Shown piece after piece: positions 55,415-64,000 of a stretch of 64,000 bases of DNA (position 1 is its first letter; each line of letters starts with the position of its first letter). The notes under the pieces were generated by a model. It did not search any database. It saw nothing but the letters and a program-made list of their open reading frames with translations, and had not been told where the DNA came from. The DNA is from Hanleya hanleyi (Eukaryota > Mollusca > Polyplacophora > Lepidopleurida > Hanleyidae): contig JAVTVY010056913.1 in NCBI GenBank assembly GCA_036873755.1, positions 62,001 through 126,000 on the forward strand. Direction: 5' to 3'. The position numbers were made by a program, and so were the translations under genes.

Positions 55415-56661
55415 ATGGCGTATCTGTGGAATATTGTCTTGTCGACTGTAGTCCTATTCACGGTCACATGTGCGCTAGAAGATACTGTTAACACAACTAG
55501 TGGTTTTGTTAGGGGAACACGAGTACAGAATAACAACATTATAAAATTCCTAGGTATACCGTATGCAGAGCCACTTGTACTTGGATTACGCTTTAAACCA
55601 CCCTTGAAGAAGACCTGGACAAACGGAATACTGAATGCCACAAAATATGGATTTTCTTGTCCGCAGTTAGTTGTTCCACCCAACGACGACTTCCCGGGCA
55701 TGACTGGCATTGAAATAGATGAAGACTGTTTGACTCTCAATGTCTTTGCTCCAATGGCAGCTTCCAAGTCAGCTCCCATGTCTGTCATGGTGTGGGTACA
55801 TGGCGGAGGTTATCCGGGTGGCACAACCAGTTTTTATGATCCAACCCATTTAGTTCAACTGAATGACGTCATTGTTGTTAACATGAATTATCGACTTGGA
55901 ATTCTGGGATTTCTGAACACGATGGATGAGAACTCAGTCGGTAATTTTGGCCTACGAGACCAATGTCTGGCTCTTCAATGGATCAACGAGAATATCGAAG
56001 AGTTTGGTGGAAATAAAAGTAGCGTGACCATATTTGGCGAATCATCCGGAGCCTCGAGTGTGACTCAGCTTACAATGGCGGCAAGCTGTCAGGGCTTGTT
56101 CCATAGAGTGATTGCTCAGAGTGGTAGCGCTTTGGGGACATTTAGCTACAACCTCGATCCTCTCAAATCTGCAATAGAATTTGGCAACACAATTGGTTGC
56201 CCAACGGGAAAGACGTCATCACTCGTTCACTGTTTACGTGGAAAGACTATAAATGAACTCCTCGCACCTGAAAGAATTGAAATTTTCATCGTAGGGAATC
56301 TGAGTTGGGTTCCGTCGTACACAGGTGACTTTTTCTCCTTCGTGCCTAAAGAGCTACCAGTATGGAAAGGCGTTCCTATAGAGAACACAATGGTCGACTT
56401 TGACCTTATGATCGGATTAAACATGGAAGAGGGAGAGTTCTTTTATGAATTTACGATGGCAACACAGAGGAGCAAACGGGATATTCTTAAAGAGGTCGCC
56501 CAGGGGACCCTGCCTGGTGACTCTAACAGAGCCGATAAACTACTTCCGGCCTTAAATTTTCAGTACACGGATTGGCAGAACCCACACGACAACATAAGTG
56601 ACAATAAAATGCTGGTCGAACTGTTCAGTGATGTTATGATACATGTCAGTAGCGTTCAATA
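55415..56661 (+). CDS. Secreted carboxylesterase/cholinesterase-like protein, 5' part
   Basis: Type-B carboxylesterase, an alpha/beta hydrolase that cleaves carboxylic esters, probably secreted. The start chosen is the ATG at 55415 (GAGATGG, good Kozak context); the ATG at 55406 is weaker. Residues 1-20, MAYLWNIVLSTVVLFTVTCA, form a signal peptide. Landmarks: FLGIPYAEP 45-53, Cys82 and Cys105 (first disulfide) with EDCLTLNVF 103-111, oxyanion hole HGGGYPGG 129-136, GESSG 208-212 with nucleophile Ser210, and Glu339 in NMEEGEFF. The esteratic core is intact, so the protein is a catalytic type rather than a neuroligin-like one. Coding runs without intron to SVQY, where a 7.17-kb transposon begins at 56662. 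The last seven codons of the nominal ORF (to the TAG at 56684) come mostly from the transposon end. The gene resumes at 63831. The best substrate is unknown; acetylcholinesterase cannot be claimed. Confidence 0.9.
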
Positions 56662-57048
56662 CACACTGAAAAAAGGGGGCGTTTAGATTCTCAATGCCAA
56701 TTAAACACCTCACAGGCATGACTTTCAAACACCGTTAGAGCATTTACAATCTAAATGGTGTTTAGAATTGTTTGTTTAGAAACACCGTTAGAGCATTTAG
56801 AATGTAGATGGCGTTTAGAATTGTCTGTTTAGGAATTGAACATGGATGTTTAGTTTTGTGTGTTTAGATTCTCAACACCTATAAAGTTTCTCCATACCCA
56901 TGTTTGATTTCTAAATGCCTTAAACACGTTTAATCAACTTATTTGACAGACATGACTTTCAAACACAATTTTCCATTTAGATTTCTAGAGTGTTTAGATT
57001 ATCAAACAAGGGTGTTGAGAAAACTCTATGATGATGTTGAGAGATTAA

Positions 57049-58205
57049 CTCTTTACCCCATAGACTTGTGGAGAATTTTCTCTCTCTGACCCATAACAGA
57101 TTTGTAATGGCGTAGGTCTTTAACCCATGGACTGATTTCAATTTTCATACGTTTCCTGCGATGTAAAATATCCCGTTTTATGTCCTATGTCATGTGGAAA
57201 AATATTTACCAATGGTCTCCCACAGGCCCATTCTACGTAATTTGTTCACGTTTTATATCAATATCAGCAACGTTTAATCTAAAAATAAGTAATCTTGCGA
57301 GAAAATGTGTTGTGTCTGCTTTCCGTCTGTTGGAAATCACGAAAAAAGCGAAGAAATTGTCGCATTTTAGCTACGTTTTGCAGCGTTCTGCTGTTGTTGT
57401 TCGGTTGTAATTCCTGTGTTGTCGTATACCATTGTAAAGCTTATTTTTCGTACATTCGGGATTTCGCAGTTACATCATGAGATGGCAGGTATAGAACGAG
57501 CTATAACTGAAAAAGTCCCATATACTTCCCTAAAGGAGAACGAAGGCTGGTAACAAGGTGAAGTAAAACAGCATCACTGATTGGCCCAAAGTTGAGTGAC
57601 CTTGAGCGACCTTTTCAGAGGCCCGCGTGATTGGAGCAGTCGGTTTATCTGCGCGTGATCGCCATGGCCATGGGTCCACGAAACACAGCATGGTGAAAGA
57701 ATGGCGGATAAATTCTAAAACGGGAGATCAACAGGTCCCGGGAAATGTTTATAATAAACTCAGATGGGCAGATTTGACGAGTTAGTCATCAAGGTTAGAT
57801 ACTTTGGTAGTTTATACTCGCGTTACGTGAAATATTCAGGAATTTGGAAGCAGGTTTTACAATTTTTCGAACGTTTCTCTTGAAGCACACGAAACACATT
57901 TGGTGTCTAATCGCGCATTTTCCATCGATTATTTCTGTTCCTCTCTCGATTTCATTTTACCCTTACTACAAAACATACCAACAGTCTATATAGTCCGATT
58001 TATTTAAATTTTGGCTTTCTGAAAATGTATAGTTTTAAATAGGTTTTACTCAAAATAAACGCAAAAATTGCGAAAGTAATCCATCACATGGGAACAGCGA
58101 TGACACGCTGAAAGGCGGTTCTATGGGGCAGCGTGCGAGGCGCTCAAAGGCGGTTCTATGGGGGAGCGTACAAGGCGCTCAAAGGCGGCCGTATGGGGTA
58201 AAGAG
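57049..58205. mobile_element. Nested TTAA-flanked element, family 2
   Basis: TTAA at 57045-57048 and 58206-58209. Ends CTCTTTACCCCATA and TATGGGGTAAAGAG are perfect inverted complements. 1157 bp, no coding. Near the right end GGCGGTTCTATGGGG-type words repeat three times (58115-58195). Different from the CCCTA family; piggyBac- or Kolobok-like by TTAA target (inference). Confidence 0.85.
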
Positions 58206-59369
58206 TTAAACAAAGGTATAAAGAACTGTCAAGACCTGTTTTCAAATAAAAAAAATTCCAATTTATTCATCTCGTGGATGAGATTATCATGAAATTACAC
58301 TCGATAACTTTCTCCATTGAAACGACCGAATGTTCAGGAATTTTCGGAATTCGGCTTCTAGAAAGTGTTCAAAAACTCTTGAATGAATATGTTGATCAGC
58401 GTTTAAGCTTTGATTTTCTCCAAGCGGTTAGTGAACTGGATATATTTCTGGGATTTGGCTTCTACAAAGGGTTCATTGAATAACTGTTGCTGTTGTAAGC
58501 CCAATATCCGAGAGTATACACAAGGATATGAAATCCATGCAATATAATACAATCATGATAGTAATGATAGTACTGCCATGGGTACACTTTTGACAAATCC
58601 ATGAAGAACACATTTGTCGGCTGGAAACAGAACATCGATAAAGCCATCGGGTTTTGTCTTGTCTGTGATGAAGACCAGCCTGGGCGCTCCCTCCAGTTTA
58701 ATGGATTTTATGTAACGATCTCCTTCTTCTGGTGTATCAACCTGCAAGAGAAAACAGAAATGTTATTTTGTAAGCACCACACACCTGCATGAATTATCAT
58801 ACAATAGAAGAACAACCACTTGTGCATAAATTTCAGAATGCTAACCTACATGGCAATTAACCCTCGTCCTGTCGACTCCGGATATATCCGTTGGCAGACT
58901 GTCATGTTCCTAGTGTCGACTCCGGATATATACATTCAGAGTGACCATTGCACGTTTGGTCCACTTTCAAAACAATTTGGAGTCACGTGTGGGAAAACCT
59001 AATCAGACATGGTTCACTCCATTTAAAACATATTTCATAAAATATTTCAAGCAAGGTTGGTGTTTATTTACTAAAAAATACAGTTCATTGTGTGAAGATC
59101 GTCTACAAATGTGAAACAGAGTGCCGTTTCTTCAGAAATGTTCGTCAAAACAATTGAAAACGCACCTTGTTGACAAGTTTCTTGAACAAAATCCAGACAG
59201 AAAATATCCATGTATTGAACTTGCCTGTTTGTAGACCGAAATGCTCTGTGTCCTAGTCCCCTTTCCTCGATCGAAAGCTGTTTCTTTCTCAAAAAACTGA
59301 AAAACTACAATGTCTCCTAGCAGTTTCTGAAAATAATAAAATTCAGCGGTTCAAAAAACATTCACATCT

Positions 59370-60045
59370 CAACTTCCAACTATGGTGACGTATACCAGAT
59401 TTCAGAGGATCCTTTTCACACGAGATTTTTAAATATAGATGTTTTGGGGCAAAACAAAGGGGAATAATTCAGGAAACAGACAAATTATGACGAAACAGTT
59501 GCACGCACATTTGCATATTATAGTGTCGACAAAGTGAACCAAATTTTAGAGGATTCCAATGAAAACTATTTGAGTAGATGCCTTGAGAAGTATATAGTAA
59601 TTACAGGGTGTAAGATGAAGGGGAATAACTCAAGAAATGGGTAACTCGCATTAAATGCAGTCAAATGCACATTAGCATATGGCGTCGACAACGTATACCA
59701 ATTTTCAGAGGATTTCAATGAGTGAGTGTGTGAGTGAATTAGAGTTTAACGTCGCAATAATTTAGCTATATCACGACGTCCCCCGTTAGTCGCCTCCTAC
59801 GACAAGCTCAGGGATGCTGGGGTTCTATTCTGGTAGAGGAAGATTCCAATGAGACCTCTCGGAGTAGATGCATCGAAGAGAGAACTGAAGTACAAGGGGC
59901 CAGTACAAAGAATATATAGATAGGTGGTTTGGAGGAAAATCAAGGGGAATAACTCAGGAAATTAACGAATCGCATCAAAAAAGTCACATCTACATTTCAA
60001 ATGCTGGCGCATATGTGTGCAAAATTAAGCAAGAATCCCCTGATA
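59370..60045. repeat. ~190-bp tandem repeat with GGGGAATAACTC core
   Basis: AAGGGGAATAA(C/T)TCA(G/A)GAAA recurs near 59458, 59620 and 59950, each followed by an ACATTTGCATAT-like block and a TATACCA(A/G)ATTTCAGAGGA-like block. About three to four units, broken by the short element at 59700-59845. Confidence 0.7.
59700..59845. mobile_element. Short SINE/MITE-like element (GTTAGTCGCCTCCTACGAC)
   Basis: GAGTGAGTGTGTGAGTGAAT, TTAGCTATATCACGACG, CGTTAGTCGCCTCCTACGAC and GGTTCTATTCTGGTAGA in order. A related, shorter copy lies at about 60080-60190 (GAATTTGAGTTTG... to GTTCTATTCTGGTAGAG). This is a pattern I associate with mollusc genomes. Confidence 0.65.
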
Positions 60046-60949
60046 ACTCTAGGAATTGTGTTGACAGATGAATGATGCTATAGTGAGTGAAAGAATGAAT
60101 TTGAGTTTGTCATTTTCAGCACTATTTCAGCTATATCATAACATATCCTGCAACAAGCAGGGATGTTGGAGTTCTATTCTGGTAGAGAGAAGAGTTTAAA
60201 ATCTAAGGAGAGAGAATAACTGATTACAGAGAGGACAGAATGTGGAAGGGAGTATAGAAACAAGAAAAGGGATAACAGAAACTGGAAGAAAGGAAAGGTG
60301 CCCCGGAAATCACAAAGGGGGAAAACAGATCGACTTTCCATCCCTAAATCCATACCATGCATATAGAGCAAACATTTTTGCATCAGTTTTCAAGATGAGT
60401 TTTCAGATTTTCTGTCTCAATCCCGATATTATATTGCAATGGGATGTGAGGGTAGGAGAGACATTTTCAAACGAAGTGAACAATTAAAATGTCTGTCTCC
60501 ATGCCATCACAATATAATATTGGGATATGGACAGAAAATTTACTCTCCTGCTACCGATGATAAAGTAATATTTTACTTGTGAAATTGTGGTAAATTTATC
60601 TTTGGATAATTACACTCACTGGTTTTCTCTGTTTCTCTGGTATTGAAGCTCCAACCTCAAAGAGTTTCTCCTTATTTGCGTTTGCCTCATCTGGCCGAGT
60701 TCTGCATACACCTGCAAAATCAAATATATAAAATTTGAAAAACTTGAAATCGGTGATCATAATAAATGAAGTAGTTTAATGAAATTTTATTTTAAAATGA
60801 TCATCGATCAGGAACACTGGACAGCTGGAATAATAAAAACGCAGGAAAGAAGCAATCAGAGATGCTCCTCATTTCGCTTTCGTCCGACACTGCCCCGCCA
60901 TTGTTTTGTTCTGTATTAACCGAAATCCAACCAACATAAATATATTCCC

Positions 60950-61570
60950 CATTCACAGACAGGCTTAAAGAATAAAGGGTCATAACTCTTAAAATATAAC
61001 TGAAACGCAGAGAGGCCTCATGCTGCACAACTACATGTACGGGGCATTGACCATATATCATGCAAATTTCATACTTGTACATACAATATTAACCGTGATC
61101 CTGCCTGGATAAGTCTCAATTCACAAAGATTTCAAGAACAAAGGACCATAACTCTTGAAAATATAAGCAAAATGCGGAGAAACTTCACGATATACAACTA
61201 CAGGGCACTGACCATATATCATCCAAATTTCATAATTGTCCATACAATATTAACCAAGATCCAGCCCGGACAAGTCCCAGTTCAGGGAAATCCAGGAACA
61301 ATAGGCCATAACTCTTGAAAGTATAAGTGAAATGCAGAGGAAGATCCAACCTGAACAAGTCCAATTCACAGAGATTTCAGGAACGAAGGGCCATAACTCT
61401 CGAAAATATAACCGAAACTCGGAAAAAAACTCTACGCTGCACAACTACGAGGCACTGGCCACATTTCATGCAAGTTTCAATCTGTCCATCAAATATTAAC
61501 CGAGATATTGCGTGGACAAGAAAATCGGACGGACAGACAAAGCGTTCGCTATATCCCCCCCCCCCCCTTC
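60950..61570. repeat. ~150-bp tandem repeat with GGCCATAACTC core
   Basis: (A/G)G(A/G)(C/T)CATAACTCT(T/C)GAAA recurs at about 60978, 61142, 61303 and 61390, with CAACTAC...GGCACTGACCATAT blocks and AATATTAACCGAGAT blocks between. Ends in CGGACGGACAGACAAAGC and a C run (61554-61567). Confidence 0.75.
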
Positions 61571-62895
61571 TAATGGGGACAACTCAGCACTTGAAGTTGA
61601 TCATTTCGATTTAATCCAGTTGCTAATATGAAATTTGATGTCCCTGTGACAGCAATTAAGCGAACAAATAAACTGTCATATATTTGACAACTACATTTAC
61701 ATTTTATAAATTTAAAGAGACGTTAACACCAGTGTTCGATATCGGGGTGGAGGGTTTAAAAAAAAACTTACAAATAGTGGATCGGCAAATCTCTAATCCC
61801 GTCGATCCACTCCCGTCTGTTGACGTAGGTTTCTTTTCTTGCTGGCAGCACCATCATACTTCTCATATAACTGCAGTAACATCTGGCAGTGTGCTTCATA
61901 TTCTGTCAGTGAAATTCTTTTACTATGTTGAATGAGAGAGCTTTCATCTGTACTGAGACTGAGTTTCGCAGCCTTGGGTTGACGCGTGTGCTCCACTTGT
62001 GATACATGTAAGGACTTGCGCTTACTCGTCTATCTCAAGTAGCGTATTCTGGCAGACAAATCTGTCACAACACAGACTACAATCGAATAAAACAGATTCA
62101 ATTTAATAGGTGTTTCCAGCATAAATGTATGAGAAAAGGAATGACTATCAAACCTCAAAAGGGTATTTGCCCTTGGCTACTAGGCAGCAGAACCAGTCAA
62201 GTAAATGACTACATTGCATCAAGGTTTAATCATCATGACTGTGAGTGTCATTGTTGTGTTGATATTGTTGCATGAAGATGTTCAAATAATTAGGCGACCG
62301 CGAACAATTAAAAAGCTACAGCATTCAAGGGTTTCATGAATATTGGCACACAGAGGTAATTTTCTGCCTAAGCAAGTATGCCTCAGTATCTATGTGCAAA
62401 TGACATACAGTATTAAGCTTTCTGTTATATTCTGAGTGTCCATTCAAATTTTTACCTCATTTTCCCAATCCATTGCTTCTGTGTTATTGTTGTTGTTGTT
62501 GCTCGTATCTTGAGAATCATTATTAGGGTGATCATGTCTACTCATGTGTATCCTATAAGCGTTCCAGCTTTTGCTGGTATATTCGCAACCTTTGAAAGAA
62601 CACTAAGTTTGGATCATATTTGTGCCATAGAGATTTGTGATTGTTCATCTCTCTTGAACAACACCTGGCACAAAACATTTCCTGCAGCATTTCCGATTCG
62701 GCCATGTCGACGCGAGCGCACCCTTTTATGCGCTGACGAGTTCTTTCCCCTGAAAACAGATTCATTCACCTCGCTCCAGTTATTTCCCTTGTCTACTTGG
62801 TCAAAAAGCGCGGGTCTCCAGGAGAATGCATTTGATTGTAAACTAAACAATGCAATCGTGAAAATAATAACTTGAGTGAGCATCCACGATGACAT

Positions 62896-63829
62896 TTAAG
62901 AGAACGGGAGAGAAAAATAGAAAGGGTAGTGTATTAATGCCAGAAAAATGCAAGGCGCCCAGTGAATCGTTTCAAATTGAATATGAAAATTGTAGAAACA
63001 CAGAAACTACAAACGAACTTGTTAAAATTAATCTTACTGCATTTTAGGAAGATAATCAGGTAGGGACACTATAAAAGGGTCAGAGAAAAACACTGCATCA
63101 ATAAGAAATCAATCATTGAAAGTACTGAAAGAAGATTTCAAAAGATTATACCAGATTCAATCACACTTACCAAGATCCACGTAGCAGCAGACACGAAAGA
63201 TACCCGGATGTAGATCTCCCAGATACCCGGATTGCCGTTTAGATTTCTAAACACCCGTGTTGAAGATGGGGTATGGAATTTCTCGACACCCGTTTAATAT
63301 TCACGATACAAATACCGTCTGATATGCACTACCCAATAAATTATTAATCGACGCACATAACCACTTGTAATATTTAATTTCAACGCCCTGGGCTATTCAG
63401 CTAACTACAATATTCTAAATTGAGAGAGACTATGATTTATTTCTTGGACAAATATGAAAAAATGAGCTTAAATATATATGAAACAGGATATACTCAATGC
63501 ATATACCCTGCGTATGATCTCTTGAATAAACCTGACACGTTTGTGACCAATTCCGTCGCAAATTGGTAACTGAAAAGACCCTTTGCATTGGTATGTTTAA
63601 TGAATACTTTGTGCTAGATACCGGTGTTTAGAATCGAATCTTTGTCCACTACCGTGATTGAAGTCAACTAAACAGTCTACGTTTAGTTTCTAAATGGCCA
63701 TGATTAGGAAAAGAAGCAACTAAACGCTGCAACTAAACGGTTTAACGCAACACCCGTTTAGTTTTTAAACGGTCTAAACACTACACCTATTGAATTTCTA
63801 AGCGGTTCTAACGCCAGGCTTTTTTCAGT
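62896..63829. repeat. Right subterminal region of the 7-kb transposon
   Basis: From about 63220 the words GTTTAGATTTCTAAACACCC, ACACCCGTTTA, CGTTTAGTTTCTAAA and CTAAACG recur many times, mirroring 56680-57000 on the left. The first ~320 bp have nothing recognised. Confidence 0.7.
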
Positions 63830-63830
63830 G

Positions 63831-64000
63831 TATGCCAGATTGCATGGCGAATTCGGGGGCTTGGGGGGAAAGGGAAGAACATATTTTTATCGGCTGCTAC
63901 CACGAGGTACATGGATGACATCTAACCCTTGGACAGTCGGGGCAACCCATGGCGACGATATACTTTTCCTCTTTGGTGCTGTGCAATATCTCAACTCCAC
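63831..64000 (+). CDS. Carboxylesterase, 3' continuation (runs off the window)
   Basis: The frame starting TAT GCC AGA reads YARLHGEFGG, KGRTYFYRLLPRGTW and VGATHGDDILFLFG. The last is the catalytic-histidine motif of type-B carboxylesterases (A-x-HGDD-x-x-F-x-FG), giving His455 if the frame is rejoined to the part ending at 56661. Ser210, Glu339 and His455 then complete the triad. About 80 further C-terminal residues are expected beyond the window. An alternative is that this is a separate exon reached by splicing, because TTTTTTCAG precedes it. Confidence 0.85.

Larger units (their letters stand above)
58553..62710 (-). pseudogene. Decayed multi-exon ORF of the 7-kb transposon (C2H2 fingers to conserved C-terminus)
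   Basis: Minus-strand exons can be picked out. Exon near 62700-62456: MFCARCCSREMNNHKSLWHK (one C2H2 finger), then in a shifted frame GCEYTSKSWNAYRIHMSRHD (a second finger), ending at donor GAG|GTAAAA. A middle exon at 61996-61793 has LTEYEAHCQMLLQLYEKYDG. Exon 60711-60620 follows acceptor GATTTTGCAG, has RTRPDEANANKEKLFEVG, and ends at CCA|GTGAGT. The last exon 58741-58553 follows acceptor TTCTCTTGCAG and has KLEGAPRLVFITDKTKPDGF to a TGA. Phases of the last two exons agree. The order resembles zinc-finger transposon-linked proteins that are repeated in fish and cnidarian genomes (from memory). The finger exon has a frameshift and the middle exon runs into a stop. Confidence 0.55.
56662..63830. 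mobile_element. 7.17-kb DNA transposon splitting the esterase gene
   Basis: Left end CACACTGAAAAAAGGGGG, right end CTTTTTTCAGTG, i.e. inverted CACTGAAAAAAG termini. They are flanked by TA at 56660-56661 and 63831-63832. Both subterminal regions are dense in GTTTAGA, CGTTTAG and AAACACCG words. Removing the element plus one TA rejoins the esterase frame exactly (VQY|ARLH). TA duplication, CACTG ends and repeated subterminal words point to the CACTA/Mirage/Chapaev group (inference). It contains a nested TTAA element, tandem repeats, a short SINE-like copy and a decayed multi-exon ORF on the minus strand. No transposase core is recognised. Confidence 0.8.

Noticed and set aside
56662..56686. Natural C-terminus of the esterase (LKKGGV stop)
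   Set aside because: These codons are transposon-end sequence and the catalytic His lies in coding text beyond the insertion.
62614..62895. Small secreted peptide precursor (93 codons with signal-like start and dibasic sites)
   Set aside because: The same DNA read in another frame gives C2H2 finger motifs with a proper splice donor, so the secreted-peptide reading is probably an overlap artefact.

Overview
The window looks like nuclear DNA from an animal, most likely a marine mollusc (gastropod-like). It has almost no dense coding and shows spliceosomal splice signals. It carries metazoan transposons (L1/Tx1-type LINE, Ty3/gypsy, Polinton-like, TTAA-flanked MITEs, tRNA-derived SINEs). Several dispersed repeats are of kinds I associate with mollusc genomes: the 'GGCCATAACTC' and 'GGGGAATAACTC' tandem families, a 'GTTAGTCGCCTCCTACGAC' short element, and 'CCGTCCGT' tracts next to a hairpin. 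The species call is inference from memory of repeat style and was not tested by a search.

Layout. 1-9 kb: decayed Polinton/Maverick-like material on the minus strand (zinc-finger protein, pX-like virion protein, capsid-region fragments, integrase), split by two copies of a ~0.65 kb MITE. 10-14.7 kb: minisatellite, an inverted pair of TTAA MITEs, two hairpin MITEs and SINE pieces. 15-19.2 kb: a 503-bp-period direct repeat and a minus-strand Ty3/gypsy fossil (gag, protease, RT, RNase H) with a TTAA MITE inside gag. 19.2-27.9 kb: mostly unassigned, with an exact 121-bp tandem duplication, MITEs, an RT remnant and SINEs. 27.9-35.2 kb: segmental-duplication copy A, carrying a 4.9-kb foldback element. 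37-44.8 kb: an L1/Tx1-type LINE with coiled-coil ORF1 and EN-RT ORF2, separated by an unusual spacer holding a ~1-kb tandem duplication. 44.8-47.5 kb: TTAA MITEs and segmental-duplication copy B. 48-50.5 kb: a ~154-bp satellite with a 306-bp higher-order repeat. 50.5-55.4 kb: unassigned DNA with simple repeats and small MITEs. 55.4-64 kb: a secreted carboxylesterase/cholinesterase-like gene whose coding sequence is split by a 7.17-kb DNA transposon and resumes 170 bp before the window edge.

The only convincing host genes are the carboxylesterase and a duplicated pair of 88-nt signal-peptide-like first exons (35.0 and 46.9 kb). Nearly everything else is a mobile element or its debris. The most informative signals are insertion events that can be read directly. 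The esterase exon is split at an exact TA/TA junction, and the transposon end happens to be a good splice acceptor. The foldback element and a MITE can each be checked against an empty site in the other copy of the segmental duplication. TTAA-flanked MITEs sit inside other elements.
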